From: Prorocentrum cordatum
Lineage: Eukaryota > Sar > Dinophyceae > Prorocentrales > Prorocentraceae
DNA: 64,000 nt
Direction: 5' to 3'
Assembly (NCBI GenBank): GCA_963575745.1
Contig: CAUYUJ010018564.1
Location: 125,146-189,145 of the forward strand
The notes under the pieces are model-generated. The model did not search any database. It saw only the letters and a program-made list of their open reading frames with translations, and was not told the origin of the DNA. This document shows, piece by piece, positions 10,563 to 20,789 of this stretch. The position numbers and the translations under genes were made by a program. The stretch's first letter is position 1; every line of letters starts with the position of its first letter.

Positions 10563-10670
10563 CTCTCCCTCCTCCTCCTCCTCCTCCTCCTCCTCCTCCT
10601 CCTCCTCCTCCCCTCCTCCTCCTCCCCCTCCTCCTCCTCCTCCTCCTCCTCCATCCTGCCTCCTCCTCCT
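10514..10670. repeat. GTC then CTC microsatellite
   Basis: GTC/CGT repeats at about 10516-10560 change directly into CTC repeats (about 10566-10665). Frames through it give poly-Arg, poly-Val, poly-Ser or poly-Asp and are not taken as genes. Confidence 0.85.
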
Positions 10671-11165
10671 CCTTGTCCTTCTCTGTCCTTCTCTGCCTCC
10701 TCCCTCGATCCACTCAGCCCTCGATCCTCGATGATCCTCGATCCTCGATCCCCTCCTCCTCGGCCCTAGGTACACTTGCAAAAAGGTTCGGAGGCCCGAG
10801 CGGATCTCTTAGGTCTGCGCCCGACCCCCTCCTGGCGACGCCTCTGGCCCCGCCCCAATGGTGCGCTTCGCGCGCCATGGGGAGGGATGTCCTGCGCCGG
10901 CCCAGGAAGTCCACGCGGATCCCCCCAAGTCGATGCTCATGTCGACTCAGGAGGGAAAAACACACACAGACACAATTAATCGCCGATGGGGAAGACAGAA
11001 ACCCAGAAAATATAGGAAAATATAGGGAATCGTTTTATTTGTGTGTGTTTATTTGTGTGTCCCAGGGCCCCTTCGTCGACGTCTGCTCGCCTGTCACCAA
11101 CTCTCAAGTAAGACGATTATTTTTCGCAGTTCCACCTTTTCTCGGCTGATGACGTCTTGGCCATT

Positions 11166-11369
11166 GGCCTCCTCAGTGGGGCCAGAGTAGATGGGGTCGG
11201 AGGGTCCCGCAGCATCGCCGATGCATCGGCGATGCGGCTCGATGTGGGGCACAAGTTTCTCCACGCCGACGTCGCCGATGCAACGCCGACGTCGCCAGTG
11301 CATCGCCGATGTATCGGCGATGCGGCGAGATCCTCCGACCCCATAGATTCGGATCCAGTCTAGGAGGTC
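11166..11369. mobile_element. MITE-like foldback element, family 1, copy 2
   Basis: Terminal inverted repeats of about 36 bp (left from GGCCTCCTC at 11166, right ending TAGGAGGTC at 11369) lead into longer arms carrying GATGGGGTCGGAGG and the palindromic core CATCGCCGATGCATCGGCG. The right arm (about 11300-11350) is the reverse complement with about 80-90% identity. The centre (about 11240-11295) contains CGCCGACGTCGCC units. There is no reading frame. A second complete copy is at 43416-43620 and a partial one near 9455-9500. A GACGTCTTGG / GACGTCTTTGG pair flanks the element at 11151 and 11375. Confidence 0.75.
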
Positions 11370-12049
11370 TCTACGACGTCTTTGGACTTGAGCCCATGCG
11401 CCGCTTGGTACGCGGTTGTCTTCCCAGCTCACGTGGCCGTCATTCCCCAGCTTGTGCTTTGAGTGGCTGCCCCCTTGGTGGCCCACAGACCGGACCAGAC
11501 CTGACGTCCTCGACCCTCATTCCCCGACCCTCGACATCGGATTCTCGATCGCCCTCTTCCGCCGCGGTCGTGTGCCATCGGCGGCGCCCGCCCCACCTTC
11601 GCCGCGGGGCGCCCGCCGACAGGAGTGCTGCCCAGGCTGCGCGGGCTGCTTCACGTCTCACATGGCGATTGAGCTCGTGGCCGAGGCCTTCGGGTCCTCC
11701 CTTCCGTCTCCCACCTGCTGTTGGCGCGCTTTGGGTCGCTTAGTGTCTCACTGCTGGGTGCCACCCTTCGCTTCGGGGGGACGGGCGGGTAGGATCGCGC
11801 ACCCCGTTATCACCCGAGTTCGGGGACATGAGAGTCAATTAATCAGCACGCAGATTGTTGTAATGCCGCGTCCGACCGACCAGTGTTGCGTCAAAGCCTG
11901 AATGCAATAACAAGGTCGCCTTGCTGCTGTCCCCCGTGCTTACCCAGAAACGTCAGCAATCGAGAAGTGATTCCGAAAAGCGCATGTGTTGAACACCTTT
12001 TGTGTAGATGTACTTCTTCTGGACGATGCAGTCTGGTCAGCCCAGGTTT

Positions 12050-12275
12050 CACTTTCCTTCCTCCTCTTCTTCCCTTCTCCCTCCTCCGTTCCTCCTCCCC
12101 TCTTATCCCCACTCCCCCCCTCCCGTCTCCAATTGTTCACCCTTCCATCCTCCTCATCCTCCACCCCTCCCTGCCACATCTCATCTCTATCCTCCCCCAT
12201 GTTCTACTTCCTCGCCCTCCGTCCTCCTCGCCATTCTCTCTCATCCATCCTTCCCCCTTCTTTTGCCCCACCTCC
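12050..12275. repeat. Pyrimidine-rich tract upstream of the candidate 5' LTR
   Basis: A C/T-rich stretch (CTCCTCTTCTTCCC-like). A shorter C/T-rich stretch also lies just right of the candidate 3' LTR (about 22037-22080). It may belong to the element or its target site; I cannot decide. Confidence 0.5.
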
Positions 12276-12287
12276 ACCACCTTTCAC

Positions 12288-12460
12288 TCGAACGGTATCT
12301 GTCCTTCACCCCGTTCTTACCAGGTGTTGCCTGTGCCTTCGTTGCCGCTTGCAGCCTGGCCAGGCATCGCGCCAGCTAGTAGTCTCGTTTTACAGATTGC
12401 TTTACATTCCGCTTTCAGAAAGGACCACCACTCACCCACATCTCCTCACATTGATGTCTC
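12288..12460 (+). repeat. Candidate 5' LTR (direct repeat, copy 1)
   Basis: Aligns with 21862-22036. Shared blocks in the same order are CTCGAA.GGT, TTCACCCC, CCTGGCCARGCATCGCGCC, a TACA..TTG..TACAT..CGCT run, and an end near ATGTCTC. Divergence and small indels are obvious, so the insertion is old. The true left edge may lie further left, in the pyrimidine-rich tract. Confidence 0.6.
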
Positions 12461-12464
12461 TGGT

Positions 12465-12476
12465 TGGTAGCGGAGC
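12465..12476 (+). promoter_or_regulatory. Primer-binding-site-like motif
   Basis: TGGTAGCGGAGC differs at two of twelve positions from TGGTATCAGAGC, the initiator-tRNA-Met primer-binding site common in copia elements. It lies about 4 bp past the end of the candidate 5' LTR, where a primer site belongs. Position plus similarity support the call, but two mismatches leave doubt. Confidence 0.5.
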
Positions 12477-12836
12477 TTCGGTTCAAAGACCACGGCCGCC
12501 ATGTCTCGCATTGGTTCGACGGCACCCCTCCGCCGCTACAGCTGGTCGCGCCGCTTTGCATCCGCTGTAGTCTCGCCGTCATGCATGTATCCCCGATTAC
12601 CTTGGCAGGAGACGTCGTTCTCGGGTCCGTCGGGGCAGCACCAACCCATCCGCCAGGACAAGCGACGACGGGAAACACTGATTTACCATTGCAAGTACAC
12701 GAACGGGACCGTCAAGGACCGCGGCCACGCCGCCGCCCATGGCGACGATGAATATCGTGGCGCGCCGGGGTGTTCAGCGATCTTCCCCAGGCTTGCACTG
12801 ACTGTGTCAGCGTAGCTCGCGGACCCTGCGATTTCG

Positions 12837-13556
12837 ATGCGCGCGCATGTGCGAATAACCACACGGGCCGGACAACTGCTGGATACAACGTTCACATCCA
12901 CGGCATCGGTCGAGGGTCTCGAGATTGTGGTGATGGCGTCACGAAAGGCCCGGGAAGAGCATGCGAAGAGGAGTGGGGAGACGTTGGAGGGTTTGTCGAC
13001 AGTGTCACTCGCACCCCGACGAACAGCGAAACGGACCTGGGAAAACCCGCCGTCGAGCTCTTGCAGCATGACCGTTCACCTTGCCCACGCATTCCCTGCA
13101 GCTGAACAGGACTGGGTCCCGATGTTCACTTCTCTTGACGATCGCGCAGCTGGCGGTGTTCAATATACAGCGACAACCAGATGCACGACGAAGATACACC
13201 TGACTGCGTCACGGGATGTTCCTCGCACCGAGAGCGCTACCACCACGCGACAGCAGCAAAGGTCCAATACGCAGACCAAGAGGAACACATCTGGGCAAGT
13301 GTCTACGGCGGCTCGGACGCACGCTTCCCGGGCAGCGCCGCCAGTGGATCCCCCGCCCTCAGCACCTCCACAGCACCTGGAGGGAGATGCACTCCATATG
13401 GAAGGCCATCGGAATGGGAATGATTGCGTCACCAGCTGCATCGCTTGCATGGAAAAGGGCAGCGGCAGCGGCGACGCACGACACCTCCGCGCGTGGGGGC
13501 CCGAGCAGCAAGTTCGAGTGCTCTTCCTGTGGTGCGCTCGCGAGGCGATGATCTAG
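12837..13556 (+). CDS. Unassigned ORF in the gag region of the decayed element
   Basis: An open frame of 239 codons from ATG 12837 to TAG 13554-13556, just downstream of the primer-site motif. The first ~90 residues look protein-like (mixed composition, IVVMASRKAREEH, ETLEGLSTVSLAPRR); the rest is Thr/Arg/Pro-rich. I do not recognise a family. By position it would be the N-terminal part of gag. It could be a chance frame. Confidence 0.35.
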   Translation: MRAHVRITTRAGQLLDTTFTSTASVEGLEIVVMASRKAREEHAKRSGETLEGLSTVSLAPRRTAKRTWENPPSSSCSMTVHLAHAFPAAEQDWVPMFTSLDDRAAGGVQYTATTRCTTKIHLTASRDVPRTESATTTRQQQRSNTQTKRNTSGQVSTAARTHASRAAPPVDPPPSAPPQHLEGDALHMEGHRNGNDCVTSCIACMEKGSGSGDARHLRAWGPEQQVRVLFLWCAREAMI

Positions 13557-13699
13557 TCAGCAGCAAACCCAAGGCTCCATGAGTTTTCGCCAGGCGGCCC
13601 ACGTCTCGTCGCGCCCGACTGGCACGGCGCGCGAGCACGCGGGGGAGCGGCCGCCAGCTGCCTTGATTCAGGGAGGACTCCTCAACGGCAACCCAGCGC

Positions 13700-16250
13700 C
13701 ACCTACGATCTTCCCGATGCTTAGTTCGGCCGAACGGCGAGGCCAATTGGGCGAGGAGGAGCGCGCCGCGGCGGCGTGACACTGATGAACTTCAACCGAC
13801 CGCCGCAAGAGTGCATCGACAACCTCCTCATTGGGTCGGACATCGTCCGCAACGGGGCGCAGCCAGCTGGTCAATTCATGATCGGAAACGAAGGCCTCAG
13901 CTTCCCCTGGCTGCGCGCCACTGGCGCGTCGAACATCCAGCTGGCCATGATTTCGCAGCGCTGCAACATGGCCTGCCCCACGAACACAGCGCAGCTCACG
14001 CGCGCGACGGGGCAGCCGCGGCGCTTCGGGCACGCGGTCGAGGGATCGCCAGGCAACCTCGCTTCGGCGATCCAGTCTGCCCAACTGCACACCTTCCGCA
14101 CGGGTGCGCCCACGCGAGATCAGGCCCAGGGCGCCCGCGGCACCGTGAGTGGATCGAGCAGGGAGGGCATGGGCCCAGCCACGTCGGGCGCGGCACCTAG
14201 CCCACGCGCGCCGGCAGCCGCTGGCGCCACCCGCGCGGCGCCACCCGCGCAGGGGGGCATTCCCGGCAGCAGACGTCGAGTCAGGCACCGACCTCGACGC
14301 GACCAGCTCTTTCGGCGAAGCCACTGCCGCAGACGAGCTACGCGACGCTCCTGTGGAACAGCGCGGTGCGAACCTCTTCTCGGCATGCGAGCGCGCCGAA
14401 GCACGCCGGCGCAGCTTCGGGAACGAACGGCCCGCGCGCCGCGACCGGAGGGTCATCGAGCGAAAGTGCAAGGGCCACGGTAAAAGCTACCGCGCATCCC
14501 TGGCCGACGCGCCCGAACACGACACGCTGGGCACTTTTCGCGGGCTCCGGGAAGGACAAACGCACGGTGGGAGGGAAGTGCAGGGCTAGCGGCGCGGGCA
14601 CAGGCCGCCAAGGCAACCCCGCGGGCCCTGCCGGGCCACGAGTTCGACTCCGCGGGGCACCGTGCGCGCCATTGCCCCCAGCGCCGCAAGCAAATGCGCG
14701 GCGCTCTCTCCCATGTCGCTCATGACCACCAACACTTTCACCACTTGCGCTTCGGGGGCAGCGGGGGCCACCGGGGCCATCCGAGCAGCGACCCGCGCCA
14801 GGGGCGCGCGCGGCGCGGATGGCCAGGGGCGCCCCCGGGACTCCGCAGCCTGTGGCTCCAGGCACCAGCGCAGGCGATCTCGCGCAGACCGCTGGCCCCA
14901 GGAACGGAGGACAGCCAATTCCAGCAGCATCAGCGCCGCGGCCAGCAGCCCAGGTGACCACTTCAAGTGCGTCGTCAGACGGCTCTTGGCAACCAGTTGG
15001 CCGCAGCCGGGCCGCGATAGATGGGCGCGTCATCTTCGCCGTCGCCCCCCAAACCTTCGCGACGCCGAGTTGCGACGACTGCGACAGGAGACGGCAGAAC
15101 TTACGAACCGCGTGCAAGGCCCCGCGCAGTCGGCGGGGCCTGCGACTGCGTCGCCGGCCCGCGCGGCAGCGGCGAGGGAAGCAGCGCCGCCCGCAGCGGC
15201 CATGGGAGAGGCAGCCGGACCAGCAGCGCCAACAGCAGCAGCAGCTTCCACAAAACCACCACAACCCATACCACAGCCCATCCATTGGGACATGCTCAGG
15301 GGCGCGACTGGGCAAGCGACCTCAACGCACGAGCTGCCGCGCTTCTGGCCCCGCCTGCCGGCGCGCAGTTGCCGAGATGGGCTCGCGCGCCTTCAGTCTC
15401 CGCCCTCGGCGTCAGCACCCCGCGTGGGCCGCGCCCCACGTGGCCGCCACAGTCCGCGCCAGTTGTCGGGCCACCGCCAGTGCTAGAGTCTCCCCAGGAA
15501 CTGTCTCTGTTTAACATTAGAACACTGCCACGCGGTTCGCCGGCCGCGAGACCTAGATGGCCAGTGGCGGCCGATCCGAGCACAACGCGGGCACCGCTGT
15601 CGGCCGCGCGCAGCGACGGCGCCTCGACGAGCTCCGCAGCACGCAGCTAGCATGTGAGCACATGTGGCAGCAGGACGAGCAGCGACGTCAGGACGCACAG
15701 AGTTGGGCAGAAACCCTTGTTGATCCCCCTCCTGCGCCGGCCGCAGCACCTGCCGAGCTTCGCGGCGGCTTTCACCGGCGACGATAGGGAGCGCCCCGTC
15801 TGCTTCGAGGCCACCCAGCTCGACGGGGGGGCGGCGCGCCCGCGCTGCTGCCACATCTTGCACCGCGCACGCCATCTGCAGCTGATGCAAGGCACAGGCC
15901 CGCATGGCGCACTGTCTGGCGCGCCGCGGCCCGTCCGACGTCATCGCCGATTTCCGCTTCGTTGGCGCAGATCGCGCGCCCGGCCACCTGCGGCGCCGGC
16001 CCGCGCGGCAGCAGACAGGGGCGTGCCAGGGGGGGGGCCCGCCGCAGCAGGACCTCGCGCAGTCTCCCCGACCGGCCCATGTCCACGGGACGCTTCGGCA
16101 AGACCTCGCGCAGTCGCTGGGCAGCGCGTCCATCTTCGCGCCCGCAGTGGGCGCGCCGGCGCCTTGCGACGTCCGCCAGCGCCCGCGCGCGCCGCCACCG
16201 CGCAGGCCGACGCCCCCGTGGCGGCCGACTTCGTCGGGCAACTGCTCTAG
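13700..16250 (+). pseudogene. gag-like region, multiply frameshifted
   Basis: The best protein-like stretch is at about 13785-13990, with nearly all codons ending in G or C and sequence such as FMIGNEGLSFPWLRATGAS. After that, plausible segments jump between frames (around 14150, 14700, 15020, 15550, 15900) and are Ala/Arg/Gln-rich. No CCHC knuckle is clear. The assignment to gag rests on its position between the primer-site motif and the protease. Confidence 0.45.
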
Positions 16251-16261
16251 TTCACCGAATG

Positions 16262-16750
16262 AGTCGAATGGCAACCTGGCGAGCATCGATCCACCAGACG
16301 GCCGCTTAGGCGCCGCGGTCGACACCGGCGCCTGGACGAACGATTGGGGACTGCGCTTCGCCATGAATTCGGCCGGCAAGGCCCAACAGGCGAGGCCGCA
16401 GACCTCCTGAGAGAAGTTGCCAACGCCAGCGTGCCTAGCAGGAGCTGGTTTTGGGTCGCAGGCAGCGAACTGGGAGGTTCACTGCTCCGTCGCGACGACT
16501 TCCCGCCACGGCGCGACCAGTCAGCGCAGCATGCGCGCTCAGGCCGCGGAGGGCGCGGGCGCTGACCCCCCTGCCCCCCTGCGAATTAGGCTTGCAACCG
16601 CGCAGTCCAAAAACGGGGCGGCGGAGACGGGCGTTGACCACAAGCGCTTCAATTTCCCTGGGCCAGGCGGTTACGAGATCACATGGAGCCATGGCACCAC
16701 CCACATCGATCTGGAGTCCGTGCCGAGCGGCCACGTCGCGCATTCCTGTC
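16262..16750 (+). pseudogene. Retropepsin-like aspartic protease domain of the decayed element
   Basis: One frame carries the active-site triad in VDTGAWTNDWG (about 16318-16350), a later FGSQAANWEVHC strand (about 16462-16497) and FPGPGGYEITWS (about 16655-16690), ending near the VPSGH motif. DTGA followed by W and a G-rich second half matches the protease in dinoflagellate copia elements. An in-frame TGA (16408-16410) interrupts it. After about 16750 the coding phase shifts by one frame (the IPVDDFGK segment). It is non-functional as read. Confidence 0.65.
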
Positions 16751-16879
16751 GACGACTTCGGCAAGCCTCAGCCGCGCTCCAGCGGCCTGCCACCCATGCG
16801 ATTCACGCTACTGGCGGCGGGCAACGAAAGCCGGGGTAACGACGCCACCGACGGCCGCGAGCTCAAGAAGCGGAAGATC

Positions 16880-17205
16880 CAGCTCGTCTGCCCCAATGCA
16901 CGCGCACCCTCGCGGGGCGCGCCCAGGGCCGCAGGCTGCGACTACCACGCCTGCGCGGACATCAGTATCCCGACATGTGGTCATGCACTGGTGCCGACGG
17001 GCGTGGTAGACCTAGCGTTGCTGGGCACTGTTAAATTCGCATCGCCCCTCGCTCCGGACTCCCCCAAAGGATCGACGTCGCGGGCGGCGTGGTGGGCCCC
17101 GACTTCCGCGACGAGATCCAGGCAATCGCGTCGGACGCTGGCCCGCGAACGCACGCGGTCGAGCAGGGCCATTGCATCGCCCAGGTCATATCCTGGAACG
17201 CGTCA
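16880..17205 (+). pseudogene. dUTPase domain embedded in the retroelement
   Basis: dUTPase hydrolyses dUTP to dUMP and PPi, keeping uracil out of newly made DNA. Four of the five trimeric-dUTPase motifs are readable in order. An N-terminal block (CPNARAPSRGAPRAAG) is followed by motif 1 AAGCDYHACAD and the ALVPTGV strand. After a one-base shift near 17033-17038 come motif 2 APRSGL (about 17044-17061), motif 3 GVVGPDFRDEI (about 17086-17118), and motif 4 EQGHCIAQVI (about 17161-17190). A possible remnant of Gly-rich motif 5 lies near 17300-17330. Motif 3 has Gly where the catalytic Asp is expected and Phe for Tyr; motif 4 has His-Cys for the usual Asp-Arg. It was a dUTPase but is inactive as read. 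It sits directly downstream of the protease. Confidence 0.75.
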
Positions 17206-17359
17206 TTGACGATGCCGAGTCGTTCCCAACTTTTCTCCGTCGCCTCTTGGATCTGGAGGCTTTCAACACACTGGCACGACGTTCCCAGGCCTAGATTCCA
17301 TTTCGAGAGAGGCAGGCAGCACGACTTCCGAAGGGGTCCCCTGGCGACTGCGGAATATG

Positions 17360-18590
17360 CAAAAATGGCCAAGCCAGCCCCCCGTGCTAGCTCCGTCGAC
17401 CTGCCCCGGCAGAAGTGCGCATGAGGACCAGGGCGCCCCGGCTGGGCCCCAGAGCGAGGACGGCACACATCCTCAGCACTACAAAATACGGCTTCGACGT
17501 CATCCGCACTGACGACGTCGAAGATGCCTGAGCCGTTGTCCGACAGCGCGTTCCCCGGCACCAACTACGGCATGCCGCGGCTTAGGCGCGACACAAATAG
17601 GGGCGAGGTCCTTCATTCTCAACGCCCTTCCCAGCTGGTGCGCCAGGGTCACCGATGCCGGCGCCAGGATTGTGGTCTGTGGCGGGCATGGCCAACAGCA
17701 GCGACCCCTGCCACGGCAGGTGATCGACACCCACGTCTCCCACTTGAGCCAGCATCGGGCCCCCCACAGGCCTCTGCCGCCAGAGGCCAGACACAGCAGC
17801 GCAGCATTCACGGCGCCTACCTGGGCGCAGATCTGCAACCAGCTGCGCCGACGCAACATCAAGCTGGAGGGGCACATCGACGACTGGACAACCAGCAACC
17901 AACGAGCGCATTCGGCACTGATGCGCCGCGAAGCGCTGCGACTTGCACCTCGCTGCAGTTGCACTCCTCCCAGACATGGCGCATCGAGGAGAGCGCGCTT
18001 TGAACGAGGCACGACGGCAGCGCGTTCACCAGACTCGAACACCTCTTCCAGTCCCACGGCAGAACGCAAGCACGATATCCAGCAGCACACCCAGGACCGC
18101 GCGCACTCAAACACCGCAATTGCCGAAAACCGCCTGTCTGGACAATTGCATTTTAGCGGCGCACCACCAAAAACGAATTTCCCCAGACACCTTGCACCCG
18201 GCAGGGGCCCGGGGCAGAACACGCGCTTTTCCAGACGCCCTGTGCCCGGTACGAGGTGACAGGGGGCGTCCGGCGATTGCGCCACCAGCGCCTTTCCGAC
18301 GGCAGAGCGCTTGCGCAAAAAGAAGAAGAGAAAGAAGGCCCACGCGCCCAAGACACGCGCGCAGGTCGTCGAGGACCATTCCGACGACTGCGGCTTCGAC
18401 CTCATTGGACTAGCCCCCTATCTTCTCGGCCTTCCACCCTTGGGCGATCCAGACGACGCCGACGAGTACGGCGAGGATGACCTCTGGGGCAGTCTTGCCA
18501 CAGGTTTGCCAACATGGTGACTCCGTGGCTCGTCGGACCTGGCGCCAGAAGCTGATCCCCAATTTGCTGGCGCTCAAGCATCTTAGCCCA
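17360..18590 (+). other. Unassigned linker of the decayed element
   Basis: No recognisable domain. One frame at about 18311-18520 has a strongly basic stretch (KKKRKKAHAPK) followed by an acidic one (DPDDADEYGEDD) and reads as protein-like; the rest switches frames. It lies between the dUTPase and the methyltransferase-like module. Confidence 0.4.
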
Positions 18591-18594
18591 CCGA

Positions 18595-18820
18595 GTTCGA
18601 CGTTGCCCACCAGCTCCTCACCGACCTCACATCACTCGACCACGGCGTCGACATCAGTCAGGCTTGCGGTAGAGAGGCGTGGACTGTCTTGCCTTCCACC
18701 GCCACCGCAGTGCTGGCGAGAATTTCGACTTGGCTAATGGTTGTGACTTCAACGACCAAAGCCAGATGCGAGCCACGGAAAAGTATGTTCGGCAACATCG
18801 GCCAAAAGTTCGACTCTACG
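18595..18820 (+). pseudogene. SAM-methyltransferase-like module (N-terminal part only)
   Basis: Plus-strand pieces read as a leader (FDVAHQLLTDLTSLDHGVDI, about 18597-18656), ACGREAW and, after a frameshift, LAFHRHRSAGENFDLANGCD and a following YVRQHRPKV. Dinoflagellate copia polyproteins carry a domain with this order (a GGEA-type loop, a GxNFDL..G.D segment, then VVVMAPPC) that resembles C5-cytosine methyltransferase motifs I to IV. Here the sequence runs out just after RPKV, so the catalytic PC motif is absent. The call is by recalled similarity; the SAM-binding part alone cannot prove methyltransferase ancestry. Confidence 0.5.
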
Positions 18821-19760
18821 CTGGCTCACGCTATCTTTGCCGGCAACAGCCTCACTCGTGGGTGGCGTGACACCATGCAACGTCGTCTTCGGAAGGCAGC
18901 CATCCATGCTGCCACCACTCGAAGCAGACGAAGAGGACGAGGTACCCGGTGTCTGCGGCACTGGCGCTGGGCCGCCGGCTGGTGGAGAGGCGCAGCCCAG
19001 CCGACTGCACTGGCGCATCCGAGAGATCGCTCTGCAACGCATGCTCGAGGCCACATCGATCCCACGCGTTAACTGAGCCCGCCGGACCCGCGCCACCGAG
19101 TCCGAAGAGGGCCGATTCACAGTTGGCGACCAGGCGGGGATCCACAGACCCCCGAGCACGAAGGACGCGTCGGATTGGACCGGACCTCGAAAGGTCATGT
19201 CTTTTGACACGTTGGAAGGCCAAGCGACGGCCAAGCATCGCCGAGCCGATGCGGCATGCAGACTGCAAGACGCCCAGCCCTTACTCGGCGCCGTCTGCGA
19301 CGACATGGGCACCGGCATGGCGCGGGCAGGCCTGGCCCCGGACCGCGTGGAGGACTCCCTGGAGCACATCATGCCGCGATCCAGGGCCAGACCTTCGCCC
19401 ATTTGGAGGACGCGAGGGGCGCGCAGATCGCCGCTCAGATACGGCAGCGCCCCGACATCCTCGGAGCTCAGCTTCATCTGTCCCGCGGGTGCTTTCATCT
19501 GCCAGACGGTCGCGCCGTGCGTCTGATGCCCGGCCCGAAACATGCGAGTCACTGGTTGGGCTGCACCCGCAGCTTGGCTACCTGGCGGCCCCCTCAGAAA
19601 ACGAGGGACATCCAGCCGGTCGACCTCAACGGCGCCAAATTCGACACCCATCAGCTTATCGGCGAGCATTGGAAGGGAGATCGCATCATTCAGCTTATCT
19701 TGGGCGACGCCACTATTGGCAGAAGACACCAGACAAAACCCAGACGCATCGCTCGATGAG
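18816..19760 (+). pseudogene. Integrase C-terminal region of the decayed element
   Basis: Immediately after the methyltransferase-like piece the sequence reads AIFAGNSLTR, then one frame over VGGVTPCNVVFGRQPSMLPP (about 18855-18915), RLHWRIREIALQRMLEAT (about 19000-19060), and in a third frame FTVGDQAGIHRPPSTKDA (about 19113-19166) and DWTGPRKV. This is the order of a copia integrase tail: the end of the catalytic core, a linker helix, then a GDxVxFxRP...GWxGP barrel. The H2C2 finger and the DDE core that should precede it are missing, so an internal deletion joined this piece to the methyltransferase-like one near 18805-18825. Confidence 0.6.
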
Positions 19761-19989
19761 TGCGTCATCGACGTTCCAGAAGACGCCGCCAGCACCACCT
19801 TGGGGGGTGCACCAACAGCCCCGTCGGCTATTCCTGAGGATACTTCAAGTGGAAGCACTGGAAAGGATCAGACCACAGGACTGCTCGGATCATCCGGCGC
19901 CGCGCGGCGCACGGCGCTTGGGGGCTTCGGCGACAGGGGCGCGGGCGCCCCGGAGACGCTTGCTGGGGCGGCGAAGCGGACGTCATAAG

Positions 19990-20760
19990 CGCAGATGGTC
20001 CTCCTTGGCGGCGCGTCACCCGGGCCGGGCGCGCATCGCCGCGGACGTCGAGAAGGCGCTCCTGCAGGGCATGACCCACCTTGAGATGCAGGACAAGTCG
20101 AAGCACCCCGCGAGGTGAACTTCAGCCTGCCATCAGGCAGCGCAGCCATCCTCCGGCAGGTGCCCCGCTAATTACGAGAGCTACGACGAGCGCGCAGAGT
20201 GCCCAGGCTCCATCAAGCTGGGCGCGGGTAGCAAGGCTGCGCCCCGAGCCTCGCCAGAGTGGAACGCAGAGCCCCAGAGCCCACGAGCAACAAGGCTCGC
20301 CCACGTCACGCGCCCACCAGAGTGGAACACCAGACGTACCAGGCGGACGTTGTCTAAGCGCGTCGACGATCTGAAGATCGCTGGACACAAGGAGCACATC
20401 AGCCGGATGATCAGCCACATCGAGAGCGCATTCCGCAGCAGCAAAGTTGATTGTGACGACTTCACCATTCGCGGAGCGCACTAACACCGCAATGCCGATG
20501 GCACCGTGACGATCGACCAGGGAGAGTACATCGACGCTCTGATACCGATCAGGCACGTCAACCTGGTCAATGTAAAGGCTGGCGAGCCGGCCAGAGGTCA
20601 GCTGCCAGACTTCTGCGTCTCCCTCTTTGGAGCAGCGGCCCACGCCCTGCTCGCACAGCGCCGCGTCGCCGCGTACACCGTCGCCCTGCAGAGGGCCGAG
20701 AACAAGCTGCTCATCCGACGCGCGAAACAGCTCAATTCCGTCGCTCTAGCCACGCAGAAG
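19990..20760 (+). pseudogene. Copia-type reverse transcriptase, frameshifted
   Basis: The first catalytic Asp motif reads ADVEKALLQGM (20041-20073). Then come PREVNFSLPSGSAAILRQVP and IKLGAGSKAAPRA in a different frame, and the catalytic Asp pair in RVDDLKIAG (20359-20385), where copia elements usually have HVDD or YVDD. Next is HISRMISHIESAFRSSKVD, and in a new frame the thumb (VTIDQGEYIDAL, FCVSLFGAAAHALL). At least three frame changes and several stops are present. The part of RT upstream of the first motif is poorly preserved. Confidence 0.7.
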
Positions 20761-20789
20761 ACCAAGGCATGCGTCGCATGTCCAGCTAT

